Shown: positions 44,555 through 53,593, counted from the first letter of the stretch. The stretch is DNA of 64,000 nt from Bacteroidota bacterium (GCA_030550395.1 JAUQPL010000004.1:42501-106500); one strand, 5' to 3'. Made by a program: numbers and translations. Notes: a model not told the origin generated them from the letters alone.

Positions 44555-46771
44555 TTATTTGACGAAGAGCATTTCGCGGTAGCTCGGTAGTGGCCAGAGA
44601 GAGTCGGCAACGAGCTGTTCCAACGTATCAGCCACTGGGCGTAGGGCTTCCAGGCTGGGCAGGACACGGTCGCGAATGTAAGCTGCCCGCTCTGCTGCGC
44701 CATTGCTTGGGATGGCACGCAGTGTTTCCTGCAGTTCCGTCAGGCGGGAGTCCAGCTCATCGCTCCATTGGGCAAGTTCACGAAGGAGCCGCTCAGAACT
44801 CTGACACGGTACGCGGAGGGAACGCATCTGGGAGACGGTTTGCCCGACTTCTCGCAAGTACGTCAGAGTTGCCGGGAAGACCATAGTACGGGCAATCCAC
44901 GCAGCGGTCTCAGCTTCAATCAGGCACGTTTTGCTGTATTGTTCGAAGAGAACCTGCTGGCGTGCTTCCAATTCCCGTGTATTCAGCACCCCGTAGCGTG
45001 TGAAAAGTTCGCGGTTCTTCGGTGCGGTCAGGCGCTCGATGGCATCCACGGCGTTTGTCAAGTTCAGTAATCCACGGAGCTGAGCTTCTTTGAGCCACGC
45101 TGGGGAGTAGTTGTCTCCATTGAAGACGATCCGACGGTGTTGCCGGTAGACACGCTGCAGAACCTGGCGGAGGGCTTCCTCCACCGATGCTCCCCGCTCA
45201 AGCCACTGTTCCAGTTCAGTGACCATCTCGTCAATTGCCCATGCCACAATGGTGTTGAGCACGGTTAAGGGGAAGGCGATATTCTGCGAGGCACCTACAG
45301 CACGGAACTCAAACTTGTTGCCTGTAAATGCGAAGGGAGAAGTGCGGTTGCGGTCGCCACTGTGTCGGGGCAGAGGAGGAAGGACCGGAATCCCTAATCC
45401 CAACAGACCTTCCCATCGCCGTTGGTGCCGGCGGGTGTCTTTCCCCAAGCGCTCAAAAATTTCCGTAAGCTGCTCGCCTAAGAAAACAGAGATAACGGCA
45501 GGCGGAGCCTCATGCCCACCGAGTCGGTAATCGTTTCCTGCTGAGGCAACACTGATGCGGAGCAAATCCTGGTGCTCGTCCACCGCTTTCAGGACAGCAG
45601 CGCAGAAGAACAGAAAGAGCATGTTTTCGTGCGGCGTCTCGCCAGGGTCTAGGAGGTTCATGCCGGTGTCTGTGGCTAATGACCAATTTGTGTGTTTCCC
45701 ACTCCCGTTGAGTCCGGCGAAGGGCTTTTCGTGGAGCAGGCAGACCATTCCGTATTTGCGGGCAGTATTGCGCAGGACCTGCATGATGAGCTGCTGATGG
45801 TCTGCCGAAATGTTACAGTGCTCGTAGAGTGGGGCAATCTCGTATTGCCCTGGGGCAACCTCGTTGTGGCGGGTCTTGACCGGCACACCGATTTTGTAAA
45901 GCTGGTAGTCCACATCGCTCATGAAGCTGAGCACGCGCTCGGGGATGGAGCCGAAGTAGTGGTCTTGCAACTCTTGCCCTCTTGGCGGACGTGCTCCGAA
46001 GAGGGTGCGTCCACAGAGGAAGAGGTCAGGACGTCGGAAGAAGAACTCCTCGTCGATGAGGAAGTACTCTTGCTCAGCGCCGGCGGTGGCGTAGACTTTC
46101 GTTATTCGGGTATCGCCGAAGAGGCGGAGCACACGGAGTGCTTGCCGATTAAGGGCTTCTACGGAACGGAGGAGCGGGATTTTGTAATCCAGAGCGTCAC
46201 CCGTCCATGAAGCAAAGACGCTGGGAATGCAAAGTGTAGCTCCATTGGGATGCTCCATGATGAAGGCCGGCGAGGTCGGATCCCACGCCGTATATCCCCG
46301 GGCTTCAAAAGTCTCCCGCAATCCACCGCTGGGGAAGGAGGAAGCATCGGGCTCGCCTTGGATGAGATCCTTGCCGGAAAATTCGGCGATAGCGCCACCC
46401 CCAGCATTCGGGATAATGAAACTTTCGTGCTTCTCGGCAGTGCTGCCTGTCAACGGCTGGAACCAGTGAGCATAGTGTGTTGCCCCCCGTTCCAGTGCCC
46501 ACTCCTTCATTGCCAATGCGACGGTATCGGCAATGGAGGGGTCTAAGGGACGCCCTTCGTGAATCGTCGCCAGGAGGGAACGGAAAACAGGTTTGGAGAG
46601 GCGCTGTTGCATCAGCTCAATTGTGAAGACATTCTGGGCGAAGATCTCCTCTACAGGGACGGCAGGCTGCGTCGGCGCTCCCACAGGGACGCTAGGCTGT
46701 CTTGGCGTTCCATTGAGACGCCAGTTCTTTGCTGCTGCGATGACATCGTAGTCATGAGTCGGAGTTGCCAT
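44555..46771 (-). CDS. glnN: Glutamine synthetase, type III
   Basis: A 738-residue enzyme making glutamine from glutamate, ammonia and ATP. The type III class is shown by length and by blocks FQPLTGSTAEKHESF, GGGAIAEFSGKDLIQGEPD, RTLFGARPPRGQELQDHYFG, HNEVAPGQYEIAPLYE, and GSGKHTNWSLATDTGMNLLDPG. An upstream GTG at 46801 overlapping the lrp stop would add ten residues. It follows the Lrp/AsnC regulator gene directly, which suggests control by an amino acid or nitrogen signal. Type III enzymes are typical of Bacteroidota and cyanobacteria. Confidence 0.96.
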   Translation of the reverse strand: MATPTHDYDVIAAAKNWRLNGTPRQPSVPVGAPTQPAVPVEEIFAQNVFTIELMQQRLSKPVFRSLLATIHEGRPLDPSIADTVALAMKEWALERGATHYAHWFQPLTGSTAEKHESFIIPNAGGGAIAEFSGKDLIQGEPDASSFPSGGLRETFEARGYTAWDPTSPAFIMEHPNGATLCIPSVFASWTGDALDYKIPLLRSVEALNRQALRVLRLFGDTRITKVYATAGAEQEYFLIDEEFFFRRPDLFLCGRTLFGARPPRGQELQDHYFGSIPERVLSFMSDVDYQLYKIGVPVKTRHNEVAPGQYEIAPLYEHCNISADHQQLIMQVLRNTARKYGMVCLLHEKPFAGLNGSGKHTNWSLATDTGMNLLDPGETPHENMLFLFFCAAVLKAVDEHQDLLRISVASAGNDYRLGGHEAPPAVISVFLGEQLTEIFERLGKDTRRHQRRWEGLLGLGIPVLPPLPRHSGDRNRTSPFAFTGNKFEFRAVGASQNIAFPLTVLNTIVAWAIDEMVTELEQWLERGASVEEALRQVLQRVYRQHRRIVFNGDNYSPAWLKEAQLRGLLNLTNAVDAIERLTAPKNRELFTRYGVLNTRELEARQQVLFEQYSKTCLIEAETAAWIARTMVFPATLTYLREVGQTVSQMRSLRVPCQSSERLLRELAQWSDELDSRLTELQETLRAIPSNGAAERAAYIRDRVLPSLEALRPVADTLEQLVADSLWPLPSYREMLFVK

Positions 46772-46800
46772 GGCAGAGACCGATGGTTGTGAGACATCCA

Positions 46801-47265
46801 CTAGCGAATTGGGAAGGCAAAGCTTTCCACATGCGTAGACAGCACCAGGCTAGTCAGCGTACGACGTACACCGGGCCAGCGTTGGATTTCCGCAAGGAGC
46901 TGTTCCAGAGAGGCGGTGTCGTAAGTGCGCACTTTGAGCAAGTGCGAGGCTTCACCTGTGATGGCGTGACACTCTAGGATTTCGGGACGCCGCTTACAGC
47001 GAGCCAGAAATTCGGCGTAGTGGACGCTGGATTCTACGAACACGAAGACGAAAGCTGCAATATCGTAGCCAAAGGCTTTGGGATTGAGCTTCGTGAAGTA
47101 GCCTTGAATAACCCCTTCTGCCTCCAACCGCCGAATGTGTTCCCGAACGGCAGGGACGGAAAGCCCAACTTGCCTAGCAATTTCCCGTAGGGGAAGTCGG
47201 GCGTCCCGTTGGAGCAATGCGCAAATGCGGCGGTCTACTTCCTTTACTTCCGGCAACTTTTTCAC
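46801..47265 (-). CDS. Lrp/AsnC family transcription regulator
   Basis: A 154-residue regulator with an N-terminal helix-turn-helix (DRRICALLQRDARLPLREIARQVGLS with PAVREHIRRLEAEG) and a C-terminal RAM/AsnC ligand domain (ILECHAITGEASHLLKVRT, LEQLLAEIQRWPGVRRT). Such proteins respond to amino acids and form octamers. It lies immediately upstream of glnN and in the same transcript, so it probably controls glnN and itself. A promoter-like TAAGTTTG and an inverted repeat lie upstream. Confidence 0.92.
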   Translation of the reverse strand: MKKLPEVKEVDRRICALLQRDARLPLREIARQVGLSVPAVREHIRRLEAEGVIQGYFTKLNPKAFGYDIAAFVFVFVESSVHYAEFLARCKRRPEILECHAITGEASHLLKVRTYDTASLEQLLAEIQRWPGVRRTLTSLVLSTHVESFAFPIR

Positions 47266-47299
47266 GACGAAATCTTACAAAAAGCAAACAAACTGGCTG

Positions 47300-47307
47300 C
47301 AAACTTA
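47300..47307 (-). promoter_or_regulatory. Bacteroidota-type -7 promoter element (TAAGTTTG) for lrp-glnN
   Basis: On the minus strand TAAGTTTG exactly matches TAnnTTTG, 34 bases before lrp, in an A/T-rich stretch. Confidence 0.45.
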
Positions 47308-47338
47308 CGACATTTTGAGAACTAGGCGCTCTTGTGTT

Positions 47339-47352
47339 CGCTTTGATAAGCG
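47339..47352 (-). promoter_or_regulatory. Inverted repeat upstream of lrp, possible operator
   Basis: CGCTT-tgat-AAGCG is a perfect 5-base inverted repeat about 30 bases upstream of the TAAGTTTG element. It could be a binding site for the Lrp-like protein (autoregulation) or chance. Confidence 0.25.
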
Positions 47353-47819
47353 CACTAAAGCTACTTGATCCTACTGGAAAGTTGCGGTCGCAGTGCAGCG
47401 GTAAAAGCATGCATCGGTGCCCGTGTGGAAGCCGTGGCGGCGCCGGTTTCGGTAGGAGAGCCGGGAAAAGAGAGTGTTTATGGGTCTCACAAAGCCGGTA
47501 AGGTGCACAATTGCGTGTGCCTGTGGATGTTTATGGGCATAGTTGCCACGATATTTGCAGCGCTGGTGTAGGGCTCCCCACCGAGCGTGGCGAGGATTTG
47601 TCAAGCAAAGGCATTCGGTGGGCTCATTGCATGTGTGACAGAAAGAAGTTCTGCGTTTTATTGGGCGGAGCAGCAGATCCGGGGGTGCTGACTGCATGTA
47701 GTAGGCAGCATGAAGAGCGAAGCTCCTCTTGTCAGATTGCCCACCGTTTGGGACAGCGTCGTGTGTCCGTTTGCGATATCACCTCCAGGCAGGTTCAGCA
47801 GTTATGCTTGCGGCTTTGC

Positions 47820-47966
47820 GGGCATGGGGTGGTTCTGAGGAGATCCCCAGCGTGTGGGTCTATAGAAGTTGGCGCCCCTTTCGGGACGCCAACTCGTGAG
47901 GGTGGGGAAAGGTGGGGGAGCTGGTGCTCGGGAGTACCCCGTTGGATACGGGACGTACCAACATCC
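47820..47966 (-). ncRNA. Candidate small structured RNA (unrecognised)
   Basis: Read on the minus strand, a CAATTTTG promoter-like element (47972-47979, one mismatch) would start transcription near 47965. Directly downstream is a hairpin GTTGG-TACG-tcc-CGTA-t-CCAAC (47941-47962). Farther on is a 12-pair stem AGTTGGCGTCCC/GGGGCGCCAACT (47867-47894) closed by a GAAA tetraloop, fully paired with one T-G wobble only on this strand. The 3' end is a guess. No known family fits by eye; a small RNA, or a leader or trailer structure between polA and lrp, are possible. Confidence 0.3.
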
Positions 47967-48113
47967 CAGAGCAAAATTGCAGAGAAGTCCCAGCGCACTT
48001 CAAGAGAGCATTTTACGAAACGCCTCCTGCAGCAATCAGCGGTAGCTTTAGACAAATGAGCGGGATGGACGAGCCCCGAGAGAGATTCTGACTGAAGGAA
48101 GGGGGAGCAGTCT

Positions 48114-50870
48114 TCACCCGTGGGCTTCGTCCCAGTGACGTCCCACGCCGATATCAACAACGACTGGAACATCGCCCAAGGGGAGGGCAGATTGCATTTC
48201 CGTGCGCACCAATTCTTGCAGGGTGGGAATCTCTGATTCTGGAGCTTCAAAGAGGAGCTCGTCGTGGACTTGGAGGATCATCATGGACCGGAGCCCTTCG
48301 GTGCGCAAGCGCCGGTGAATGGCAATCATGGCTCGTTTCATCATATCAGCCGCTGAGCCTTGGATGGGGGCATTGATTGCTGCACGTTCGGCAGCGGCGC
48401 GGACAGTGGCGTTCTTGCTTGTGATGGTGGGGAAGTAGCGACGACGTCCGCAGAGGGTTTCTACGTACCCGTGACGGCGGGCATACTCGACGGTTTCTTC
48501 CATGTAGCGACGGATTCCTGGATAGCGGGCGAAGTATTGTTCAATGATGCGATGTGCCTCCGTTTTGGAAATCCCCAAACGCTGAGCCAAACCGAAAGGT
48601 TGCAATCCGTACATGATGCCGAAGTTCACTACCTTTGCGGCGCGGCGCATTTCTGGGGTAACTTGGTTAATAGAAACACCAAAGAGAGCAGCGGCGGTAG
48701 CGGCGTGGATGTCGTGTCCCGCTTTGAAGGCAGCGATAAGTCCTTCGTCTCCGCTGATATAGGCCATAATGCGGAGCTCTATTTGGGAGTAGTCTGCCGA
48801 AAGCAGGAGGTGTTTCACTTTCTGGGCAACGAAGGCTTTGCGGATTTCCCGTCCGCGTTCGCCGCGGACGGGAATGTTCTGGAGATTGGGATTGCTGGAG
48901 GAGAGACGTCCAGTGCTGGTTGCCGTCTGATTGTAGGTGGTGTGAATGCGTCCAGTACGGGGATGGATAAGCGTTGGCAGGGTTTCAATATAGGTGGACA
49001 GCAGTTTGCTCAGTTGCCGGTATTCCAGAATAAGAGCAGCGATGGGATAGCAGACGGCTAACTCGGAGAGCACAGACACGTCGGTGCTGTAGCCAGTTTT
49101 CGTCTTCTTGAGTCGTGGAAGATGGAGACGCTCAAAGAGGACTTCGGCAAGCTGTTTGGGGGAATCAACGTTGAATTCTACACCTGCTTCGGCGTAGATG
49201 CGTTGGCGTAACTGTTCCTGTTCCCGACGGTATTCCTCCCCGAGCTCGCGGAGGATTTTAGGGTCAATGGCGACACCATTCCACTCCATCTGGGCGAGAA
49301 CCTCGATCAGCGGGAATTCTATTTCCTCAGCGAGGCGGAGCATGGTGTGGTGGCGGAGTTCGTCACGGAGGCGTTTGCATAGTTGGAGGATAATCGGGGC
49401 GTTTGCTCCTACGGTGACGGCAGAGGGAGGGATGGACTCTGTTTGGGGTTCGGAAAGCTGGGGCAAGGAGATTTGGGGGAGCCATTTCCGGCGGAGGGCG
49501 TCCAGCGTGTGCTGATCGTCGGGGTTTAGTACGTAACTGGCTATCATGGTATCAGAGCCGACGGGTGGAGGGTCTATACCGTAGCGCTGAAGGGCAAGGA
49601 AGAGGCGTTTGAGGTTGTGTCCGCAGAGGTATGGAGGGGGAGTGCGAAAGAGGGCAATCAGTGCTTCTAATATCTGCCGTACGGAGAGGCTTGTGGAGGA
49701 GGTTGGAGCTGTTTCCTCAAAGAGGCTGGGTTGGGGCTCAGGGGAGATATCCTGAGGAGAGAGCGGCAGGTAGTAAAGCAGATCCGTCCGGGGGCAGAGG
49801 AAGAGTGCTCTAGGCTCTGCTTCGATGTGGGAACTAGCGAAGTCCCCTTCCACACTGACCCATTGGGCGCGGCGAAGTTCCTGCAGCATTTGTTTGAAGG
49901 CAGTAGGACTGGTAACAGGGACGAGCCGGGGTGAGATGGGGACTTCTGTCGGTACCGAGGGGGATGTAGACTGGGGTTCTGCAGAGAGTTCAGGGAAGAG
50001 TTGTCGGAGGCGTTCCCGCAGTGTGCGCATGGCCAGGCGGTCCAGGAGGGCGGAGAGTTCAGGTACGTTCGGTGGACGTCGGCGGCAGAGTTCGGGAGAA
50101 AAGGAAATTGGGGCATCGGTATGAAGACGGACTAACTGGCGGGAGAGGATGGCATTGTGGTAATCCTCACCCAGGTACTTGCGCAGGGAGGGTTTGTCTA
50201 CCTCGTCCAGTCGTTCGTAGAGGCGGTCTAACGAGCCGAAGCGGTGGAGAAGTTGGAGTGCGGTTTTTTCTCCAACGTTGCGGACACCTGGAATATTGTC
50301 CACAGGATCGCCGACCAAGGCGAGGAAGTCTATCACTTGGTCGGGGGACAGACCCCATTCCTGGTGCAAGCGTTGGACGTCCCAGCGTTCATAGTCTGTG
50401 CCTTCACGGGTAGTAGGGCGCAGAACGATGATGCGATCGGAGAGCAGTTGGAAAAAGTCCTTGTCGGAGGTGACGCAGGCAACTGTATAGCCAGCTTCGG
50501 CAGCTTGGCGGGCAAGGGTTGCGATGAGGTCGTCAGCTTCATACCCAGGCAGTTCAAGGCGGGGGATTCCAAGGGCATCCAAGAGTTGTTTGACGTGCTG
50601 AATTTGTATTGCTAAGTCTTCCGGTGGGGCTTGGCGGGTGGCTTTGTAGGCGGTGTATTGCTCATGGCGGAATGTTGGGGCTGCCGTGTCAAAGACAACA
50701 GCTAGAAGTTCCGGTTGCTCCTCCCGCAGGAGAGCCAACAGCATATTGGCAAATCCAAAGGTGGCAAAAGTTGGCTCTCCCGAAGGGGCATGGAGCCCAG
50801 TGCGCATTAGGGCATGATAAGCGCGGAAGAGCAGGGACATGCCATCAACGAGGAAGAGGCGAGGCTCCAT
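48114..50870 (-). CDS. polA: DNA polymerase I with inactive proofreading domain
   Basis: A 918-residue enzyme for Okazaki processing and repair. Residues 1-290 are the 5' nuclease (FLVDGMSLLFRAYHA, EADDLIATLA, TSDKDFFQLL, GDPVDNIPGV). Residues ~330-500 correspond to the 3'-5' exonuclease, but the metal-ligand positions are lost: EGDF in place of DTE at 341-344 and GHNLKRL at 417-423 without the usual Asp. The polymerase domain is intact, with STGRLSSSNPNLQNIPVRG, LLSADYSQIELR, KVVNFGIMYG (Phe at the ribose/dideoxy selection site) and QVHDELLFE. It follows hpnD by 25 bases. Confidence 0.95.
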   Translation of the reverse strand: MEPRLFLVDGMSLLFRAYHALMRTGLHAPSGEPTFATFGFANMLLALLREEQPELLAVVFDTAAPTFRHEQYTAYKATRQAPPEDLAIQIQHVKQLLDALGIPRLELPGYEADDLIATLARQAAEAGYTVACVTSDKDFFQLLSDRIIVLRPTTREGTDYERWDVQRLHQEWGLSPDQVIDFLALVGDPVDNIPGVRNVGEKTALQLLHRFGSLDRLYERLDEVDKPSLRKYLGEDYHNAILSRQLVRLHTDAPISFSPELCRRRPPNVPELSALLDRLAMRTLRERLRQLFPELSAEPQSTSPSVPTEVPISPRLVPVTSPTAFKQMLQELRRAQWVSVEGDFASSHIEAEPRALFLCPRTDLLYYLPLSPQDISPEPQPSLFEETAPTSSTSLSVRQILEALIALFRTPPPYLCGHNLKRLFLALQRYGIDPPPVGSDTMIASYVLNPDDQHTLDALRRKWLPQISLPQLSEPQTESIPPSAVTVGANAPIILQLCKRLRDELRHHTMLRLAEEIEFPLIEVLAQMEWNGVAIDPKILRELGEEYRREQEQLRQRIYAEAGVEFNVDSPKQLAEVLFERLHLPRLKKTKTGYSTDVSVLSELAVCYPIAALILEYRQLSKLLSTYIETLPTLIHPRTGRIHTTYNQTATSTGRLSSSNPNLQNIPVRGERGREIRKAFVAQKVKHLLLSADYSQIELRIMAYISGDEGLIAAFKAGHDIHAATAAALFGVSINQVTPEMRRAAKVVNFGIMYGLQPFGLAQRLGISKTEAHRIIEQYFARYPGIRRYMEETVEYARRHGYVETLCGRRRYFPTITSKNATVRAAAERAAINAPIQGSAADMMKRAMIAIHRRLRTEGLRSMMILQVHDELLFEAPESEIPTLQELVRTEMQSALPLGDVPVVVDIGVGRHWDEAHG

Positions 50871-50895
50871 GGCTGGCGTAGGGAGGCATGGCTAC

Positions 50896-51816
50896 CTATA
50901 GCAGGTTGCGGAGGCGGCGGATTAGGAGATAGGTAGAAAGCCACGTCTTGAAGACGATCCAGACTTTATGTGGGAAGGACACCCGGTAGCGATGGCGGAA
51001 GACGTTGAAGTCGCCCAGCTCTATCTTTTCCAGCAGCCGGTAGTAGATGAGGTCCATTGCTTCGGCGGGAAAGAGGGTGGCGCGGTCATCGGGATGGAGG
51101 TACATCCGTGCGCGGTGGTAGAAACTGCGAGCACGCTGGGCTTCACAGCGCATCAGCTCAATGAAGCGCTCGTCGTAGCACTCAGCCATCAAGTCGGCTT
51201 CGGAGTACCCGAAGCGCTCCATGTCCTCTAGGGGTAGGTAGATGTACCCGCGGTCCTTATCCGGCTTGATGTCGCGTAGGATGTTTGTCAGCTGGAGGGC
51301 ATAGCCCAGGTAGATGGCGTACTGGCGAGCCTGGGGATGTTTGTAGCCGAAGATTTCAATGCAAATCAGTCCGATGCTGCTAGCAACGCAGTAGCAGTAG
51401 TCCTTCAGCTCTTCAAAAGTTCGGTAGCGGCGCTGTATTAGGTCGCGTTCGCAGCCATCGATGAGCAGAAGGAAGTATTGTTTCGGCAATTGGAAGCGCT
51501 CCACAACGTGTGCCAGTGGGAGTAGGGTGGGATGGAAGGAAGTGCCAGCGTAGATGGCTTCAATCTGTTGGCGCCACCATGCTAACCATTGGCGTTTCGC
51601 CAGTAGGTCATCGGCTGTATCGCGCCCTGGGGTGTCTACCAGGGTGTCAACGGCGCTGGCAAAGTGATAGACAGCTTGGATAGCGGCGCGTTGAGTCTGA
51701 GGGAGGAGCAGCAAGGGATAGTAGAAGCTGCTCTGCTGGAAAGAGCTTGGTGAAAGGCCCGGTGGAAGCTCATGGGTACTGAAGGCTGTAGTATTGCTGA
51801 AGAAGGGCAATCGCAT
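50896..51816 (-). CDS. hpnD: Squalene/phytoene synthase family, HpnD-like
   Basis: A 306-residue prenyl synthase. It carries both Asp-rich motifs: SAVDTLVDT near residue 57 and NILRDIKPDKDRGYIYLP near 175, and FYYPLLLLPQTQRAAI. In the HpnCDE route HpnD makes presqualene diphosphate from two farnesyl diphosphates. The ATG at 51814-51816 is preferred; the upstream frame lies within hpnC. The pairing with hpnC by a 47-base overlap supports squalene rather than carotenoid synthesis. hpnE and a squalene cyclase are not in the window. Confidence 0.85.
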   Translation of the reverse strand: MRLPFFSNTTAFSTHELPPGLSPSSFQQSSFYYPLLLLPQTQRAAIQAVYHFASAVDTLVDTPGRDTADDLLAKRQWLAWWRQQIEAIYAGTSFHPTLLPLAHVVERFQLPKQYFLLLIDGCERDLIQRRYRTFEELKDYCYCVASSIGLICIEIFGYKHPQARQYAIYLGYALQLTNILRDIKPDKDRGYIYLPLEDMERFGYSEADLMAECYDERFIELMRCEAQRARSFYHRARMYLHPDDRATLFPAEAMDLIYYRLLEKIELGDFNVFRHRYRVSFPHKVWIVFKTWLSTYLLIRRLRNLL

Positions 51817-52714
51817 CACGGACACCGAGCTGCGGACGTTGGAAGAGAACAGTTGTTCCAAGCTGACGGAGCCGTTCCAGAAGTCGGAAGGCGGCAGCAA
51901 GGGTTACTCTCGCCTGCCAACGCAATCGGGGATGTACGATAGCGGGGAGTCCTTGTGCCGCGCGGGAGAGCCATCGGATGATGACATCAGCAACGTCGTT
52001 CAAACACCGGTGCAATTTACTAGAATTTTGCCACAGCTCCTCAGGCTCTACAATTCCATAGCGGCGGAGGACCTCCCAGGGTAGGTAGAGACGTCCTTGG
52101 GGTAGGTCCAGAGAAAGATCCTGCCAGAAGTTGAGGAGCTGCAGGGCTATGCAGAGGGCATTGGAGGCACAGAGCGCCGTAGGAGTACAGCTCTGGTGTA
52201 GGAAGAGTAGAGCTTCGCCGATAGGTGTAGCGGAGTGGTGGCAGTACCATTCTACCTCACTCCAGCTGGAGAAGGGGCGAAAATCGGCATCGTAGCGGAA
52301 GGCTGTCAAGAGGCGCTGTACAAGGAGGATAGGCAGACCTGTATCCCGCAGTGTGGCACTAAAGGCGATGAGCACGGGATTTCCTGCCTGTGGAGCTGTG
52401 TGTACGGCATGGAGGAGATGGTCTTCTAGCGCCTTGAGCAGCTCCAACTTTTCCGAGGGGGGGGCGTTCGGTGCGTCGGCGATGTCATCGGCTAAGCGAG
52501 CGAAGGCATAGAGATGAGCTACGTGAGGGCGCAGGTGGGCCGGTAAGAGGAGCGAGGCGACGGGGAAATTCTCATAATGTCTCCGTGCCCAGCGTCGGCA
52601 AAAGCGTGAGGCTTCGTATAGGTTCCGAATCCGGAAGCGTCCCCCTTCGGGGGAGCAGAGGCTGCGGAGATCGTCCCACGTCAATCGGTGTGACACAAGG
52701 TCAGCCCTTACCAC
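51770..52714 (-). CDS. hpnC: Squalene synthase HpnC-like
   Basis: A 314-residue prenyl synthase relative. It has [13 protein letters not shown] near residue 46, the first Asp motif [11 protein letters not shown] near 72, and a second motif [20 protein letters not shown]. In the HpnCDE pathway HpnC converts presqualene diphosphate to hydroxysqualene, giving hopanoid precursor. It overlaps nuoK by seven bases at its 5' end and hpnD by 47 at its 3' end, so all belong to one transcript. Confidence 0.87.
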   Translation of the reverse strand: MVRADLVSHRLTWDDLRSLCSPEGGRFRIRNLYEASRFCRRWARRHYENFPVASLLLPAHLRPHVAHLYAFARLADDIADAPNAPPSEKLELLKALEDHLLHAVHTAPQAGNPVLIAFSATLRDTGLPILLVQRLLTAFRYDADFRPFSSWSEVEWYCHHSATPIGEALLFLHQSCTPTALCASNALCIALQLLNFWQDLSLDLPQGRLYLPWEVLRRYGIVEPEELWQNSSKLHRCLNDVADVIIRWLSRAAQGLPAIVHPRLRWQARVTLAAAFRLLERLRQLGTTVLFQRPQLGVRDAIALLQQYYSLQYP

Positions 52715-53016
52715 CGCATGAGGTTGACTTCGTCCACGTAGACTGTCTGCTGGTTCCGGAAGAGCGCAATGACAATTGCCAGACCGACAGCAGCTTCTGC
52801 CGCTGCCACAGCCATGACAAAGAAGACCAACAATTGACCCTCCGCATCGCCCAAGTATGCGGAGAAGGCAACCAGTGAAAGGTTGACGGCATTGAGCATA
52901 ATTTCGATAGACATCAGGATAAGCAAGGCGTTGCGTCGGGTAAGTACCCCGACGACTCCAACAGTGAACAGAGTTGCCGACAGCAGTACATAGGCTTCCA
53001 GCGGGAGTTGCTGCAT
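52708..53016 (-). CDS. nuoK: NADH-quinone oxidoreductase subunit K
   Basis: A 102-residue membrane subunit of complex I with three segments. The conserved glutamates of the proton path are E38 ([13 protein letters not shown]) and E74 ([13 protein letters not shown]). Length is exact for the family. It lies three bases after nuoJ, but no other nuo gene is near; hpnC follows with an overlap of seven bases. Confidence 0.96.
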   Translation of the reverse strand: MQQLPLEAYVLLSATLFTVGVVGVLTRRNALLILMSIEIMLNAVNLSLVAFSAYLGDAEGQLLVFFVMAVAAAEAAVGLAIVIALFRNQQTVYVDEVNLMRW

Positions 53017-53019
53017 GGC

Positions 53020-53532
53020 TTAGGGCTCCAGTTTCCGTTTTGCTAAGATGACAGCGCCGACGATTGCTGCCAACAACAGTAGCGAGACTGCTTCAAAGGG
53101 GAAGAGGTAGTCCGTGAAGAGAAGCTTCCCAAGGCTTTCCGGAGCTCCAATCTCCGCCGCTTGGGGAGAGGGAGATTTGTAGCCCGTAGGGCGGCTAAGG
53201 AAGAGAACCAGGAGTTGGAGGATGAGGAGGGCTCCAAAGGCGCTTGCGGCACCAACTTGTGGATTGAAGCGTTCGCGTAATTGCTCAGGGTTCCCCAAGT
53301 TGAGGAGCATGATGACAAAGACAACCAACACCATCACGGCGCCGGCATAGATGAGAACCTGCATCGCCGCTACCAGTGGTGCCCGAAGTGTGAGGTAAAG
53401 CCCCGCCAGAGTCAGGAAGTAGCCGATCATCCATAGGGCGGATGCGACGGGGTTGCGGCGAGTGATGACGGCCAGAGCCGACCCCACAGCAGCTGCGCCA
53501 AAGATGAAGAAGAAAAAAACGTCCAGCGACAC
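53020..53532 (-). CDS. nuoJ: NADH-quinone oxidoreductase subunit J
   Basis: A 170-residue membrane subunit of complex I with five segments. The N-terminal half has RRNPVASALWMIGYFLTLAGLY in part and the conserved VLIYAGAVMVLVVFVIMLLNL with the pi-bulge-type helix. It is the first gene of the nuoJ-nuoK-hpnC-hpnD-polA series, with TAATTTTG 41 bases upstream. Remaining complex I genes must lie elsewhere. Confidence 0.96.
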   Translation of the reverse strand: MSLDVFFFFIFGAAAVGSALAVITRRNPVASALWMIGYFLTLAGLYLTLRAPLVAAMQVLIYAGAVMVLVVFVIMLLNLGNPEQLRERFNPQVGAASAFGALLILQLLVLFLSRPTGYKSPSPQAAEIGAPESLGKLLFTDYLFPFEAVSLLLLAAIVGAVILAKRKLEP

Positions 53533-53573
53533 GACTTACCCTCTCGGAAGCGGAGTGGACATGCTGTCAAGCG

Positions 53574-53581
53574 CAAAATTA
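53574..53581 (-). promoter_or_regulatory. Bacteroidota-type -7 promoter element (TAATTTTG) for nuoJ operon
   Basis: On the minus strand TAATTTTG exactly matches TAnnTTTG, 41 bases before nuoJ, within the 61-base gap after the EF-G-like gene. It supports a separate transcript for nuoJK-hpnCD-polA. Confidence 0.45.
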
Positions 53582-53593
53582 CAGCCTTGTAGC

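Larger units (their letters stand above)
47266..48113. other. 848-base region without a credible protein gene
   Basis: Frames here (for example 47511-48059 on +) have poor protein character, with many Cys, Ser and Arg residues in no pattern. The end near 47266-47360 holds the lrp promoter region. The middle and far parts are GC-rich and carry several hairpins, strongest at 47867-47894 and 47941-47962. No tRNA, tmRNA, RNase P or SRP RNA signature could be matched by eye. Confidence 0.6.

Noticed and set aside
47511-48059. Plus-strand frame of 182 codons in the gene-free region
   Set aside because: Composition is irregular with many Cys and Arg, no domain is visible, and it covers the hairpin cluster.
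48075-48110. Text resembling RNase P or SRP RNA (GAGAGAGATTCTGAC and GAAGGAAGGGGG)
   Set aside because: Only short pieces match; none of the required helices or conserved blocks of either RNA could be built around them.
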